DNA of 64,000 nucleotides from Owenia fusiformis (taxonomy: Eukaryota > Annelida > Polychaeta > Sabellida > Oweniidae), in the NCBI GenBank assembly GCA_903813345.2, contig CAIIXF020000006.1, forward strand, positions 15,134,348 to 15,198,347, written 5' to 3'. The position numbers and the translations under genes are program-made. Shown here in pieces: positions 47,525 to 59,300 of this stretch; position 1 is the stretch's first letter, and each line of letters starts with the position of its first letter. The notes under the pieces were generated by a model, which did not search any database, was not told the origin of the DNA, and saw nothing but the letters and a program-made list of their open reading frames with translations.

Positions 47525-50206
47525 CTAGACATGTAAATTGAACAAGTTCAATTTAAGACTCCAGATTTAATTCTTTTTTTAAGCTGAGTCATCCAGAATA
47601 CTTGTAAGCTGAGTCATCCAGAATAAGCTGATCGAGTCAGCTAGAATTTAGACATTTAGACAACTCTCCATTTTTTATCTTCGACTCCATTGGCTTAACA
47701 TGGGGATATCATCATATCGACTTTTCGAGACTTCAAACCGCTATAACTATCTAACCAGAAGTTAGATTGTATTTTGGTTTAAAGATTCGGACTCCTGAGA
47801 AAATTCTACCCTTAATTCATAACTCATACATTAAATTTGGAGATTTTTTTATTTTGACCTACTTTTTGGACACCATATCTCAAAAGTGGGTCAAAATACT
47901 TTCTGACGGCAAAAGGCTATCACTATAAGCACACTCTTTGCTACCTGTATACAAAATTTCGAAGCAAATCATTAAAGTGTAATGTCAGAATCGCAAAAAT
48001 AAGGAAAATTATGAATTTGCCCTAGATTTTGACCTTGGCATTTTGGTGTCCAAATTTTAAAGCTAGATAGCCTTCGAGGTCCCCTTCTTTTAAAGGCTTT
48101 CAGAATGTTAAGCTGTACTCAGTCTATATCTGGTATTTTAGACTTCAAAAAAATCTTTTTCCCTATTGACATAACATGGGGCACCAAATTTAGCAATTTT
48201 TGAGCTTTCAAACGCTATAACTTTCAAACAGAAAATCGGATCGAAATTTGGTTTGCAGATTCAGATTCCTCAGAAAATTCTATCCTTATTTCATAACTCA
48301 TATGCTAAATTCGGAGAACTTTTATTTTGACCTACTTTTCGGACACCATATCTCAAAAGTGGGTCAAAATACTCTCTGACGGCAAAAGGCTAACACTATT
48401 AGCACACTCTTTGCTACCTGTATACAAAATTTTGAAGCAAATCCTAAAAGTGTAGTGCCAGAATCGCAAAAATAAGGAAAAACTATGAATTTGACCTAGA
48501 TTTTGACCTAGGCATTTTGGTGTCCAAATATTGAAACTAGGTAGCTTTTGAGGTCCCCTTCTTTTATAGGAATTCATTATCTTAAGCTGTACTCAATCTA
48601 TATCTCGTATTTTACACTTCAAAAAAATCTTTTTTCCTTGACTTTCTATCAGGATAACATCAGATCGATTTTTCTCGAAATTTCAAAACGCCATAACTTT
48701 CAAACCGGAAGTCGGATCGAAATTTGATTTAAAGATTCGGATTCCTGACAAAATTCTACCCCTTATTCATAACTCATACGTTAAATTTGGCGAATTTTTA
48801 TTTTGACCTACTTTTAGGACACGCCATAACTTTGGAACTGGAAGTCGGATCAACATTTGGTTTGCAGATTCGGATTCCTGAGAAAATTCTACTCTTAATT
48901 CATAACTCATACGTAAAATTTGGAGAATTTTTTATTTTGACCTACTTTTCGGACACCATATCTCAAAAGTGGGTCAAAATACTCTCTGACGGCAAAAGGC
49001 TAACACTATAAGCTCACTCTTTGCTACCTGTATACAAAATTTCGAAGCAAATCCTAAAAGTGTAGTGCCAGAATCGCAAAAATAAGGAAAAACTATGTAT
49101 TTGACCTAGATTTTGACCTAGGGATTTTGGTGTCCAAATTTTAAAGCTAGTTAGCCTTCGAGGTCCCCTTCTTTTATAGACTTTCAGAATCTTAAGCTGT
49201 ACTCAGTCTTTATCTGGTATTTTACACTTCAAAAAAATCTTTTTTCTCATTGACATAACATGGGGCACCAAAATTAGCGATTTTTGAGCTTTCAAAACGC
49301 CATAACTTCCCAACGAAAAGTCGGATTGAAATTTGGTTTGCAGATTCGGATTCCTGAGAAAATTCTACCCTTAATTCATAACTCATAAGTTAAATTATGA
49401 GAAATTTTTATTTTGACCTACTTTACGGACACCATATCTCAAAAGTGGGTCAAAATACTTTCTGACGGCAAAAGGCTCTCACTATTAGCACACTCTTTGC
49501 TACCTGTATACAAAATTTTGAAGCAAATCCTAAAAGTGTAGTGCCAGAATCGCAAAAATAAGGAAAAACTATGAATTTGACCTAGATTTTGACCTAGGCA
49601 TTCTGGTGTCCAAATTTCGAAGCTATGTAGCTTTTGAGGTCCCCTTCTTTTATAGGCATTGAATATGTTAAACTGAACTCAGTCTATATCTTGTATTTTA
49701 CACTTCGAAAAAGCCTTTTTTCCCATTGACTTAACATGGGCACCAAATTTAGCGATTTTTGAGATTTCAAAACGCTATAACTTCCGAACCGGAAGTCGGA
49801 TCAAAATTTTGTTTGCAGATTCGGATTCCTGAGATAATTCTACACTAATTTGATAATTCACACGTTGAATTTGGAGAATTTTTTATGTTCTGACCTACTT
49901 TTCGGACGCCATATCTCAAAATCGGTAAGAGTAATCAAAAAACGGTTTGCCTTACGGAATTAGCTTTTTTTCTAAGGAACATGATGAAAAAAACCCGGAG
50001 CGAAAATACCAAAGGACGACTGAGAAAACTTGTGAAATAGCAAAAAGAGACGATTTGACCTAGTTCTTGACCTTTGACCTAGATAAACATTTGACCTAAT
50101 TTCCCAGAAACTAGAACTCATTACCTAGTTGACTATGTTAGCAGATTTTAGGAAGTCCCTCTAGTTGCTGAGAAAACGCGGAAAGAAAGAAAAATAATAA
50201 TAATAA
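47525..50206 (-). mobile_element. Helitron/Helentron-like repeat, copy C
   Basis: The minus-strand 3' end AATTGAACTTGTTCAATTTA is followed by CATGT and CTAG before T. The interior has AGCTGAGTCATCCAGAAT repeats (47573-47640). Three to four tandem cores of about 500-600 bases follow, each with the GCCATAACTT...TTTGGTTTGCAGATTCGGA block, then TTGACCTTTGACCTAGAT near 50068. The distal hairpin is absent and copy D starts immediately. Confidence 0.6.
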
Positions 50207-52132
50207 CTAGATTTGTGAAATTGAACAAGTTCAATTTAAGACTCCAGATCTATTTGACCTAGATAGATCAGTAAAGAGCTGAGTAAGCAACTGAGTAATT
50301 AGCTGAGTAAGTACCTTAGAAGTAGTTGAGTAAGTCGCTGAGTAAGTAACTGGGTAAAAAGCTGAGTAGGTAGCTGAGTAAGTACCTGAGTAAGTAGCTA
50401 AGTAAGTAATAACTAATTAAGTAATTGAGTAAGTGGTCAAATAAGTAGCTGAGTAGGTAGGGAGGTAAAGTAGGGTATGTAGGAATTTTTGAAAGTATAT
50501 TTGATCAATCTGCATCGTGAATACTGGCAAGTGTGAATTTCAAACTTCAAAATGGCGTAGAATCTTAACCGGGGGTCGGATTGCAATTTCGATTTCAGAT
50601 CCGGATTCCTGAGAAAATTCTACCCCTAATTCATAACTCATACGTTAAATTTGGAGAACTTTTTATTTTGACCTACATATCGATTACCATATCTTAAAAG
50701 TTGGTCAAAAAACTTCTTGACGGCAAGAAGTTAACATTATTAGCACACTCTTTGCTACATGTATACAAAATTTCGAAGAATATCATTGAAGTGTAGTGTC
50801 CGAATTGCAAAAATAAGAAAAAACTATGAATTTGACCTAGATTTTGAGCTAGGTATTTTGGTGTCCAAATTTTGAAGGAAAGTAGCTTTTGAGGTCCCCT
50901 TCTTCTATGGGCTTTCATTATGTTAAGCTGTACTCATTCTATATCTTGTATTTTTACACTTCAAAAAATTATTCGGTCCCATTGATTTAACATGGGGCAC
51001 CAAATTTAGCGATTTTTGAGCTTTCAAAACGTCATAACTTCTGAACAAGATGTTGAATCGAAATTTGGTTTGCAGATTCGGATTCCTGATAAAATTCTAC
51101 CCCTAATTCATAACTCATACGTTAAATTTAGAATTTTTTTATTTTGACCTACTTTTTGGACACGCCATAACTTCCGAACCGGAAGTCGGATCGAAATATG
51201 GTTTGCAGATTCAGATTCCTGACAAAATTTTACCCCTGATTCATAACTCATAAGTTAAATTTGGAAAAATTTTATTTTGACCTACTTTTGGGACACCATA
51301 TCTCAAAAGTGGGTCAAAATACTTCCTGACGGCAAAAGGCTAACACTATTAGCACACTCTTGGCTACATGTATACACAATTTCGAAGAATATAATTAAAG
51401 TGTAGTGTCAGAATTGCAAAAATAAGGAAAAACTTTGAATTTGACCTAGATTTTGACCTTGGGATTTTTGTGTCCAAATTTTTAAGCTAGATGGCTTTTG
51501 AGGTCCCCTTCTTGTAAAAGCTTCCATTATATTTAGCTGAACTCAGTCTATATTTCGTATTTTTCACTTCAAAAAAATCTTTTTTCCTATTGACTTAACA
51601 TGGGCACCAAATTTCGCGATTTTTGAGCTTTCAAAACGAGATAACTTCCGAACCGGAAGTCGGATCGAAATTTGATTTTCAGATTCGGAATCCTGAGAAA
51701 ATTTCCTACAAGACTAGTAGCCTGGACATTGAATTGGGAGAACTTTTTTTTGGACCTCGTTTTCGGACACTGATATCTCGAAATCGGTTTGAGATATCAA
51801 AAAACTAAATCGACCTGTTTTCCCCTACTTTTTTATGAGGAACACAATGAAAAAAACCCGGATTGAAAATATTGAGGGACGACCGAGAAAATTGAAAAAA
51901 GTGACAAAGTACTGGATTTGACCTAGTTCTTGACCTTTGACCTAGATAAAAATTTGACCTTATTTCCCATCATCCCAGATACATTCCCTAGTTAATCATG
52001 TAAGCAGCTTAAAGTAAGCTCTTCTAGTTGGCGAGAAATCTGGGAAGGAGGAAGAGGAAGAAAGAATAATAATAATAATAATAATAAGAAAACTGGCAAA
52101 AGCAATAGACTCCAGATTTTCATCTGGAGTCT
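50207..52132 (-). mobile_element. Helitron/Helentron-like repeat, copy D (both ends)
   Basis: The minus-strand 3' end (AATTGAACTTGTTCAATTTC, spacer, CTAG before T) is at the left. The complete distal hairpin AGACTCCAGAT-TTTC-ATCTGGAGTCT is at 52107-52132. A 12-bp minisatellite GAGTAAGTAGCT occupies 50266-50480 and replaces the polypurine tract seen in copies A and B. Two cores follow. Confidence 0.6.
50266..50480. repeat. 12-bp minisatellite (GAGTAAGTAGCT)n
   Basis: Degenerate units GCTGAGTAAGTA, GCTGAGTAGGTA and AACTGAGTAAGT run through the interval. A cleaner version lies at 54640-54835 at the same relative position in copy F. The position just inside the 3' terminal dyad (minus strand) matches that of the polypurine tract in other copies. 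Confidence 0.75.
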
Positions 52133-52138
52133 AATAAT

Positions 52139-52850
52139 AGGATTTGCCCATACGCGTATAGAGGCTAATGGCTCTACGGACGCTCTGAGGGCCTATAATG
52201 GTCGATTAAAGGTCGGGGAATCTAGGGAGGTAGTTGGGGAGAATGCCTGGCTCGTGCTTCGCGGATCCGTCGAGGTCAAAAAATAGTCCTTCAAAAAATA
52301 GGCCTTCCAGACGTCTATATAGAGCTTTCGACGTAGATTCGAGCAGCGTACGTGTCGTTCTACATTCCGCAATCGTTAGTTTGACGAAGGGAATCGTTGT
52401 TTTAGAAATGCTCTAGTCATCGTTCGGGCCTATTTTCTTTCAAATGTCTGTTGTTCGCAGAGATACGTATACCAAGTGTATACCAGGTGTCGTCTAGATA
52501 TACGGCAACGGTGGCCCGTACGCGAACTTCAAACGCGTATATCTCGATAACTAATGGTCGGATTTCAATTTGGTTCACTGTTTTTTTAATGCTCGGAAAA
52601 CTGTCTTTCCGACCAGCTAGTTTTCCTCCGATTCTGACTTCTTAAGGAGGCTCGAGAGGCCGAAATAGCGGAAATGCAGATTTCGACCTAGATTTCGACC
52701 TTTGACCCAGATAAGGATTTGACCTAATTTCCCATCAACCACGCCTAGCCCCCTAACAACGTGTATGAGTAGATTTATCCAAATATCTCTCGTTGGCGAG
52801 AACGTGTGTGAGGAGGATTTTTGCTTTTTGCAAATACGAAAGCAAAAATC
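52139..52850. repeat. Isolated diverged unit of the 714-bp satellite
   Basis: This 712-base block starts AGGATTTGCCCATACGCG and ends with a hairpin GATTTTTGCTTT..AAAGCAAAAATC. It aligns end to end with the satellite at 56329-64000, with scattered substitutions and small indels. It sits between the terminal hairpin of copy D and the CTAG start of copy E. Confidence 0.85.
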
Positions 52851-52851
52851 A

Positions 52852-54584
52852 CTAGACATGTAAATTGAACAAGTTCAATTTAAGACTCCAGATTTCAAAC
52901 TTTTTTTAAGCTGAGTCATCCAAATACTTGTAAGCTGAGTCATTCAGAATAAGCTGAGTCAGCTAGAATATAGACATTTAGACAACTCTTAAGAATGTTA
53001 TCTTCGACTCCATTAGCTTAACATTGGGATATCATCATATCGACTTTTGGAGACTTCAAACTGCAATAACTATGTAACCAGAAGTTGGATTGAAATTTGC
53101 TTTAAAGATTCAGATTCCTGAGAAAAATCTACCCTTAATTCATAACTCATACGTTAAATTTGGAGAACTTTTTATTTTGACCTACATTTCGGACACCATA
53201 TCTCAAAAGTGGGGCAAAATACTTTCTGACGGCAAAAGGCTAACACTATTAGCACACTCTTTGCTACCTGTCTACAAAATTTGGAAGCAAATTATTAAAG
53301 TGTAATGTCAGAATCGCAAAAATAAGGAAAAACTATGAATTTGACCTAGATTTTGACCAAGGCATTTTTGCGTCCAAATTTTAAAGCTAAATAGCCTTCG
53401 AGGTCCCCTCCTTTTATAGGCTTTCAGAATATTAAGCTGTACTCAGTCTATATCCGGTATTTTACACTTAAAAAAAATCCTTTTTCTCATTGACATAACA
53501 TGGGGCACCAAATTTAGCGATTTTTGAGCTTTCAAAACGCCATAATTTTCGAACCGGTAGTCGGATCGAAATATGGTTTGCAGATTCGGATTCCTGACAA
53601 ATTTCTACCCCTAATTCATAACTCATACGTTAATTTGGAAACTTTTTATTTTGACCTACTTTTTGGACACGCCATAACTGCCGAACCAGAAGTCGGATCG
53701 AAATTTGGTCTGCAGATTCGGATTCCTGAGAAAATTCTACCCTTAATTCATAACTCATACTTTGAATTTGGAGAATTTTTTATTTTGACCTACTTTTCGG
53801 ACACCATATCTCAAAAGTGGGTCAAAAAACTTTCTGACGGCAAAAGGCTAACACCATTAGCACACTCTTTGCTACCTGTATACAAAATTTTGAAGTAAAT
53901 TATTAAAGTGTAGTGTCAGAATCGTAAAAATAAGGAAAAACTATGAATTTGACCTAGATTTTGACCTAGGCATTTTGGTGTCCAAATTTTGAACCTATGT
54001 AGCTTTTGAGGTCCCCTTCTTTTATAAGCATTCATTATGTTAAGCTGTACTCAGTCTATATCTTGTATTTTACACTTCGAAAAAGTCTTTTTTCCCATTG
54101 ACTTAACATAGGCACCAAATTTAGCGATTTTTGAGCTTTCAAAACTCCATAACTTCCGAACCGGAAGTCCGATCCAAATTTGGTTTGCAGATTCAGATTC
54201 CTGAGATCATTCTACACTTATTTCATAACTCACATGTTGAAATTGGAGAGTTTTTTGTTCTGACCTACTTTTCGGACGCAATATCTCAAAATCGGTAAGA
54301 GTAATCAAAAAACGATTTGCCGTACGGAATTAGCGTTTTTTCCAAGGAACATGATGAAAAAAACCCGGAGCGAAAATATTGAAAGACGACTGAGAAAAGT
54401 GGTGAATTAGTGAAAATCCAAGATTTGACCTAGTTCTTGACCTATGACCTAGATAAAAATTTGACCTAATTTCCCAGAAAGCCAGATACATTCCCTAGTC
54501 AGCCATGTAGGTTGGATTAAGTAAGATGTTATAGTTGGAGAGAAAATCTGTTAGGAGGAAGAAAGAAAGAATGAAGAATAATAA
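52852..54584 (-). mobile_element. Helitron/Helentron-like repeat, copy E
   Basis: The minus-strand 3' end is the same dyad plus CATGT-CTAG as in copy C; AGCTGAGTCATCCA-type repeats and three cores follow. It lacks the distal hairpin and runs into copy F. Confidence 0.6.
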
Positions 54585-56071
54585 CTAGATTGGTAAATTG
54601 AACAAAGTTCAATTTAAGACTCCAGATTGATTTACTTAAGTAAAGAGCTGAGTAAGTAACTGAGTAGAAAGCTGAGTAAGTAGATGATTAAGTAATTGAG
54701 TAAGTAGCTGAGTAGGTAGCTGAGTAAGCAGCTGAGCAAGTAGCTGAGTAAGTAGCTGAGTAGGTAGCTGAGTAAGTAGCTGAGTAGGTAGCTAAGTAGG
54801 TAGCCGAGTAGGTAAGTAGGTAGGTAAGTAGGAATTTTTGACCGGAAGTCAGATTGAAATTTGGTTTGCAGATTTGGATTCCTGAGAAAATTCTACCCTT
54901 AATTCATAAATCTTTTTTCCTTGACCTTCTATCAGGATACCATCAGATCGATTTTCTGAAATTTCAAAACGCCATAACTTCCGAACCGGAAGTCGGATCG
55001 AAATTTGATTTAAAGATTCGGATTCCTGACAAAATTTTACCCCTAATTCATAACTCATACGTTAAATTTGGCGAATTTTTATTTTGACCTACTTTTCGGA
55101 CACGCCATAACTTTGGAACCGGAAGTCAGATTAAAATTTGGTTTGCAGATTCGGATTCCTCAGAAAATTCTACTCTTAATTCATAACTCATATGTTAAAT
55201 TTGGAGAATTTTTTATTTTGACCTACTTTTCGGACACCATATCTCAAAAGTGGGTCAAAATACTCTCTGACGGCAAAAGGCTAACACTATTAGCACACTC
55301 TTTGCTACCTGTATACAAAATTTTAAAGCAAATCCTAAAAGTGTAGTGCCAGAATCGCAAAAATAAGGAAAAACTATGAATTTGACCTAGATTTTGACCT
55401 AGGCATTTTGGTGTCCAAATATTGAAACTAGGTAGCTTTTGAGGTCCCCTTCTTTTATAGGAATTCATTATCTTAAGCTGTACTCAATCTATATCTCGTA
55501 TTTTACACTTCAAAAAAATCTTTTTTCCTTGACTTTCTATCAGGATACCATCAGATCGATTTTTCTCGAAATTTCAAAACGCCATAACTTCCAAACGGGA
55601 AGTCGGATCGAAATTTGGTTTGCAGATTCGGATTCCTGAGAAAATTCTACCCTTATTCCATAGCTCATATATTAAATTTGGAGAACTTTTTTAGTTTGAC
55701 CTACTTTCCGGACGCCATATCTCAAAATCGCTAAGAGTAATCAAAAAATGGATGGCACACTCTCGATTTGTTTTTTTCTAAGCTACATGATGAAAAAAAG
55801 ATGAAGGAGTAACGACAATAAACAACGAAGATAATTGACAGAATGTTGATTTGACCTAAATTTGACCTGGTTCTTGACCTTTGACCTAGATACAAATTTG
55901 ACATAATTTCCCAGAAACTAGGTCGATGGGCTATGTTAGACATGTAAGTAGGTTAAAGTAAGTTCTTCTAGTTGCTGAGAAAAAGTGTTCGGAAAGAAAG
56001 AAAGAAAGATAAATAATAATAATAAGAAAACTGGCAAAAGCAATAGACTCCAGATTTTCAATCTGGAGTCT
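54585..56071 (-). mobile_element. Helitron/Helentron-like repeat, copy F (both ends)
   Basis: The minus-strand 3' end is AATTGAACTTTGTTCAATTT, ACCAAT and CTAG before T. The 12-bp minisatellite (54640-54835) follows, then two to three cores and the distal hairpin AGACTCCAGAT-TTTCA-ATCTGGAGTCT at 56045-56071. Confidence 0.6.
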
Positions 56072-56322
56072 AATAATAATAATAAGAAAACTGGCAAAAG
56101 CAATAGACTCCAGATGAAATCTGGAGTCTAATAAAAAGAATAATAAGAAGAATAAGAAAACTGACGAAAACAATAGACTCCAGATTTCATCTGGAGTCTA
56201 ATAATAAGAATACTGGCAAAAACAATAGACTCCAGATTGACATCTGGAGTCTAATAAGAAGAAGAAAAAGAATAATAAGAAAACTAACGAAAACAATAGA
56301 CTCCAGATTTCATCTGGAGTCT
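56045..56322. repeat. Five tandem copies of the element's terminal hairpin
   Basis: AGACTCCAGAT(n)ATCTGGAGTCT recurs at 56045-56071, 56105-56129, 56175-56199, 56227-56252 and 56298-56322. Each is preceded by A-rich sequence ending AAACTGGCAAAAGCAAT or a close variant. Loop bases differ between copies (TTCA, GAA, TTC, GAC, TTC), so they are not a simple recent duplication. Confidence 0.85.
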
Positions 56323-56328
56323 AATAAT

Positions 56329-59300
56329 AGGATTTGGCCATACGCGTATAGAGGGAAATGGCTCTACGGACGCTCTGAGGGCCTATAATGGTCGATTAAA
56401 GGACGGAGAATCTAGGGAGGTAGTTGGGGAGAATGCCTGGCTCGTGCTTCGCGGATCCGTCGAGGTCAAAAAATAGTCCTTCAAAAAATAGGCCTTCCAG
56501 ACGTCTATATAGAGCTTTCGACGTAGATTCGCCAGCAGCGTACGCGTCGTTCTACATTCCGCAATCGTTAGTTTGAGGAAGGGAATCGTTGTTTACGAAA
56601 TGCTCTAGTCATCGTTCGGGCCTATTTTCTTTCAAATGTCTGTTGTTCGCAGAGATACGTATACCAAGTGTATTCGTGCCGTCTAGATATACGGCAACGG
56701 TGGCCCGTACGCGAACTTCAAACGCGTATATCTCGATAACTAATGGTCGGATTTCAATTTGGTTCACTGTTTTTTTAATGCTCGGAAAACTGTCTTTCCG
56801 ACCAGCTAGTTTTCCTCCGATTCTGACTTCTTAAGGAGGCTCGAGAGGCCGAAATAGCGGAAATGCAGATTTCGACCTAGATTTCGACCTTTGACCCAGA
56901 TAAGGATTTGACCTAATTTCCGAGCAACTACGCCTAGCCCCCTAACAACGTGTACGAGTAGATTTATCCAAATATCTCTCGTTGATGAGAACGTGTGGTT
57001 AGAAGGATTTTTGCTTTTGCACATACAAAAGCAAAAATCATAATAGGATTTGGCCATACGCGTATAGAGGGAAATGGCTCTACGGACGCTCTGAGGGCCT
57101 ATAATGGTCGATTAAAGGACGGAGAATCTAGGGAGGTAGTTGGGGAGAATGCCTGGCTCGTGCTTCGCGGATCCGTCGAGGTCAAAAAATAGTCCTTCAA
57201 AAAATAGGCCTTCCAGACGTCTATATAGAGCTTTCGACGTAGATTCGAGCAGCGTACGCGTCGTTCTACATTCCGCAATCGTTAGTTTGAGGAAGGGAAT
57301 CGTTGTTTACGAAATGCTCTAGTCATCGTTCGGGCCTATTTTCTTTCAAATGTCTGTTGTTCGCAGAGATACGTATACCAAGTGTATTCGTGCCGTCTAG
57401 ATATACGGCAACGGTGGCCCGTACGCGAACTTCAAACGCGTATATCTCGATAACTAATGGTCGGATTTCAATTTGGTTCACTGTTTTTTTAATGCTCGGA
57501 AAACTGTCTTTCCGACCAGCTAGTTTTCCTCCGATTCTGACTTCTTAAGGAGGCTCGAGAGGCCGAAATAGCGGAAATGCAGATTTCGACCTAGATTTCG
57601 ACCTTTGACCCAGATAAGGATTTGACCTAATTTCCGAGCAACTACGCCTAGCCCCCTAACAACGTGTACGAGTAGATTTATCCAAATATCTCTCGTTGAT
57701 GAGAACGTGTGGTTAGAAGGATTTTTGCTTTTGCACATACAAAAGCAAAAATCATAATAGGATTTGGCCATACGCGTATAGAGGGAAATGGCTCTACGGA
57801 CGCTCTGAGGGCCTATAATGGTCGATTAAAGGACGGAGAATCTAGGGAGGTAGTTGGGGAGAATGCCTGGCTCGTGCTTCGCGGATCCGTCGAGGTCAAA
57901 AAATAGTCCTTCAAAAAATAGGCCTTCCAGACGTCTATATAGAGCTTTCGACGTAGATTCGAGCAGCGTACGCGTCGTTCTACATTCCGCAATCGTTAGT
58001 TTGAGGAAGGGAATCGTTGTTTACGAAATGCTCTAGTCATCGTTCGGGCCTATTTTCTTTCAAATGTCTGTTGTTCGCAGAGATACGTATACCAAGTGTA
58101 TTCGTGCCGTCTAGATATACGGCAACGGTGGCCCGTACGCGAACTTCAAACGCGTATATCTCGATAACTAATGGTCGGATTTCAATTTGGTTCACTGTTT
58201 TTTTAATGCTCGGAAAACTGTCTTTCCGACCAGCTAGTTTTCCTCCGATTCTGACTTCTTAAGGAGGCTCGAGAGGCCGAAATAGCGGAAATGCAGATTT
58301 CGACCTAGATTTCGACCTTTGACCCAGATAAGGATTTGACCTAATTTCCGAGCAACTACGCCTAGCCCCCTAACAACGTGTACGAGTAGATTTATCCAAA
58401 TATCTCTCGTTGATGAGAACGTGTGGTTAGAAGGATTTTTGCTTTTGCACATACAAAAGCAAAAATCATAATAGGATTTGGCCATACGCGTATAGAGGGA
58501 AATGGCTCTACGGACGCTCTGAGGGCCTATAATGGTCGATTAAAGGACGGAGAATCTAGGGAGGTAGTTGGGGAGAATGCCTGGCTCGTGCTTCGCGGAT
58601 CCGTCGAGGTCAAAAAATAGTCCTTCAAAAAATAGGCCTTCCAGACGTCTATATAGAGCTTTCGACGTAGATTCGAGCAGCGTACGCGTCGTTCTACATT
58701 CCGCAATCGTTAGTTTGAGGAAGGGAATCGTTGTTTACGAAATGCTCTAGTCATCGTTCGGGCCTATTTTCTTTCAAATGTCTGTTGTTCGCAGAGATAC
58801 GTATACCAAGTGTATTCGTGCCGTCTAGATATACGGCAACGGTGGCCCGTACGCGAACTTCAAACGCGTATATCTCGATAACTAATGGTCGGATTTCAAT
58901 TTGGTTCACTGTTTTTTTAATGCTCGGAAAACTGTCTTTCCGACCAGCTAGTTTTCCTCCGATTCTGACTTCTTAAGGAGGCTCGAGAGGCCGAAATAGC
59001 GGAAATGCAGATTTCGACCTAGATTTCGACCTTTGACCCAGATAAGGATTTGACCTAATTTCCGAGCAACTACGCCTAGCCCCCTAACAACGTGTACGAG
59101 TAGATTTATCCAAATATCTCTCGTTGATGAGAACGTGTGGTTAGAAGGATTTTTGCTTTTGCACATACAAAAGCAAAAATCATAATAGGATTTGGCCATA
59201 CGCGTATAGAGGGAAATGGCTCTACGGACGCTCTGAGGGCCTATAATGGTCGATTAAAGGACGGAGAATCTAGGGAGGTAGTTGGGGAGAATGCCTGGCT

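Noticed and set aside
8809-55346. Recurring 70-120 codon open frame in the Helitron-like cores (with the words SDTISQKWVKIL and KRLTLLAHS)
   Set aside because: It recurs because the DNA is repeated. It is broken or shifted in many copies, there is an equally long open frame on the opposite strand, and it matches no protein family I know. A dN/dS test over many copies would settle it.
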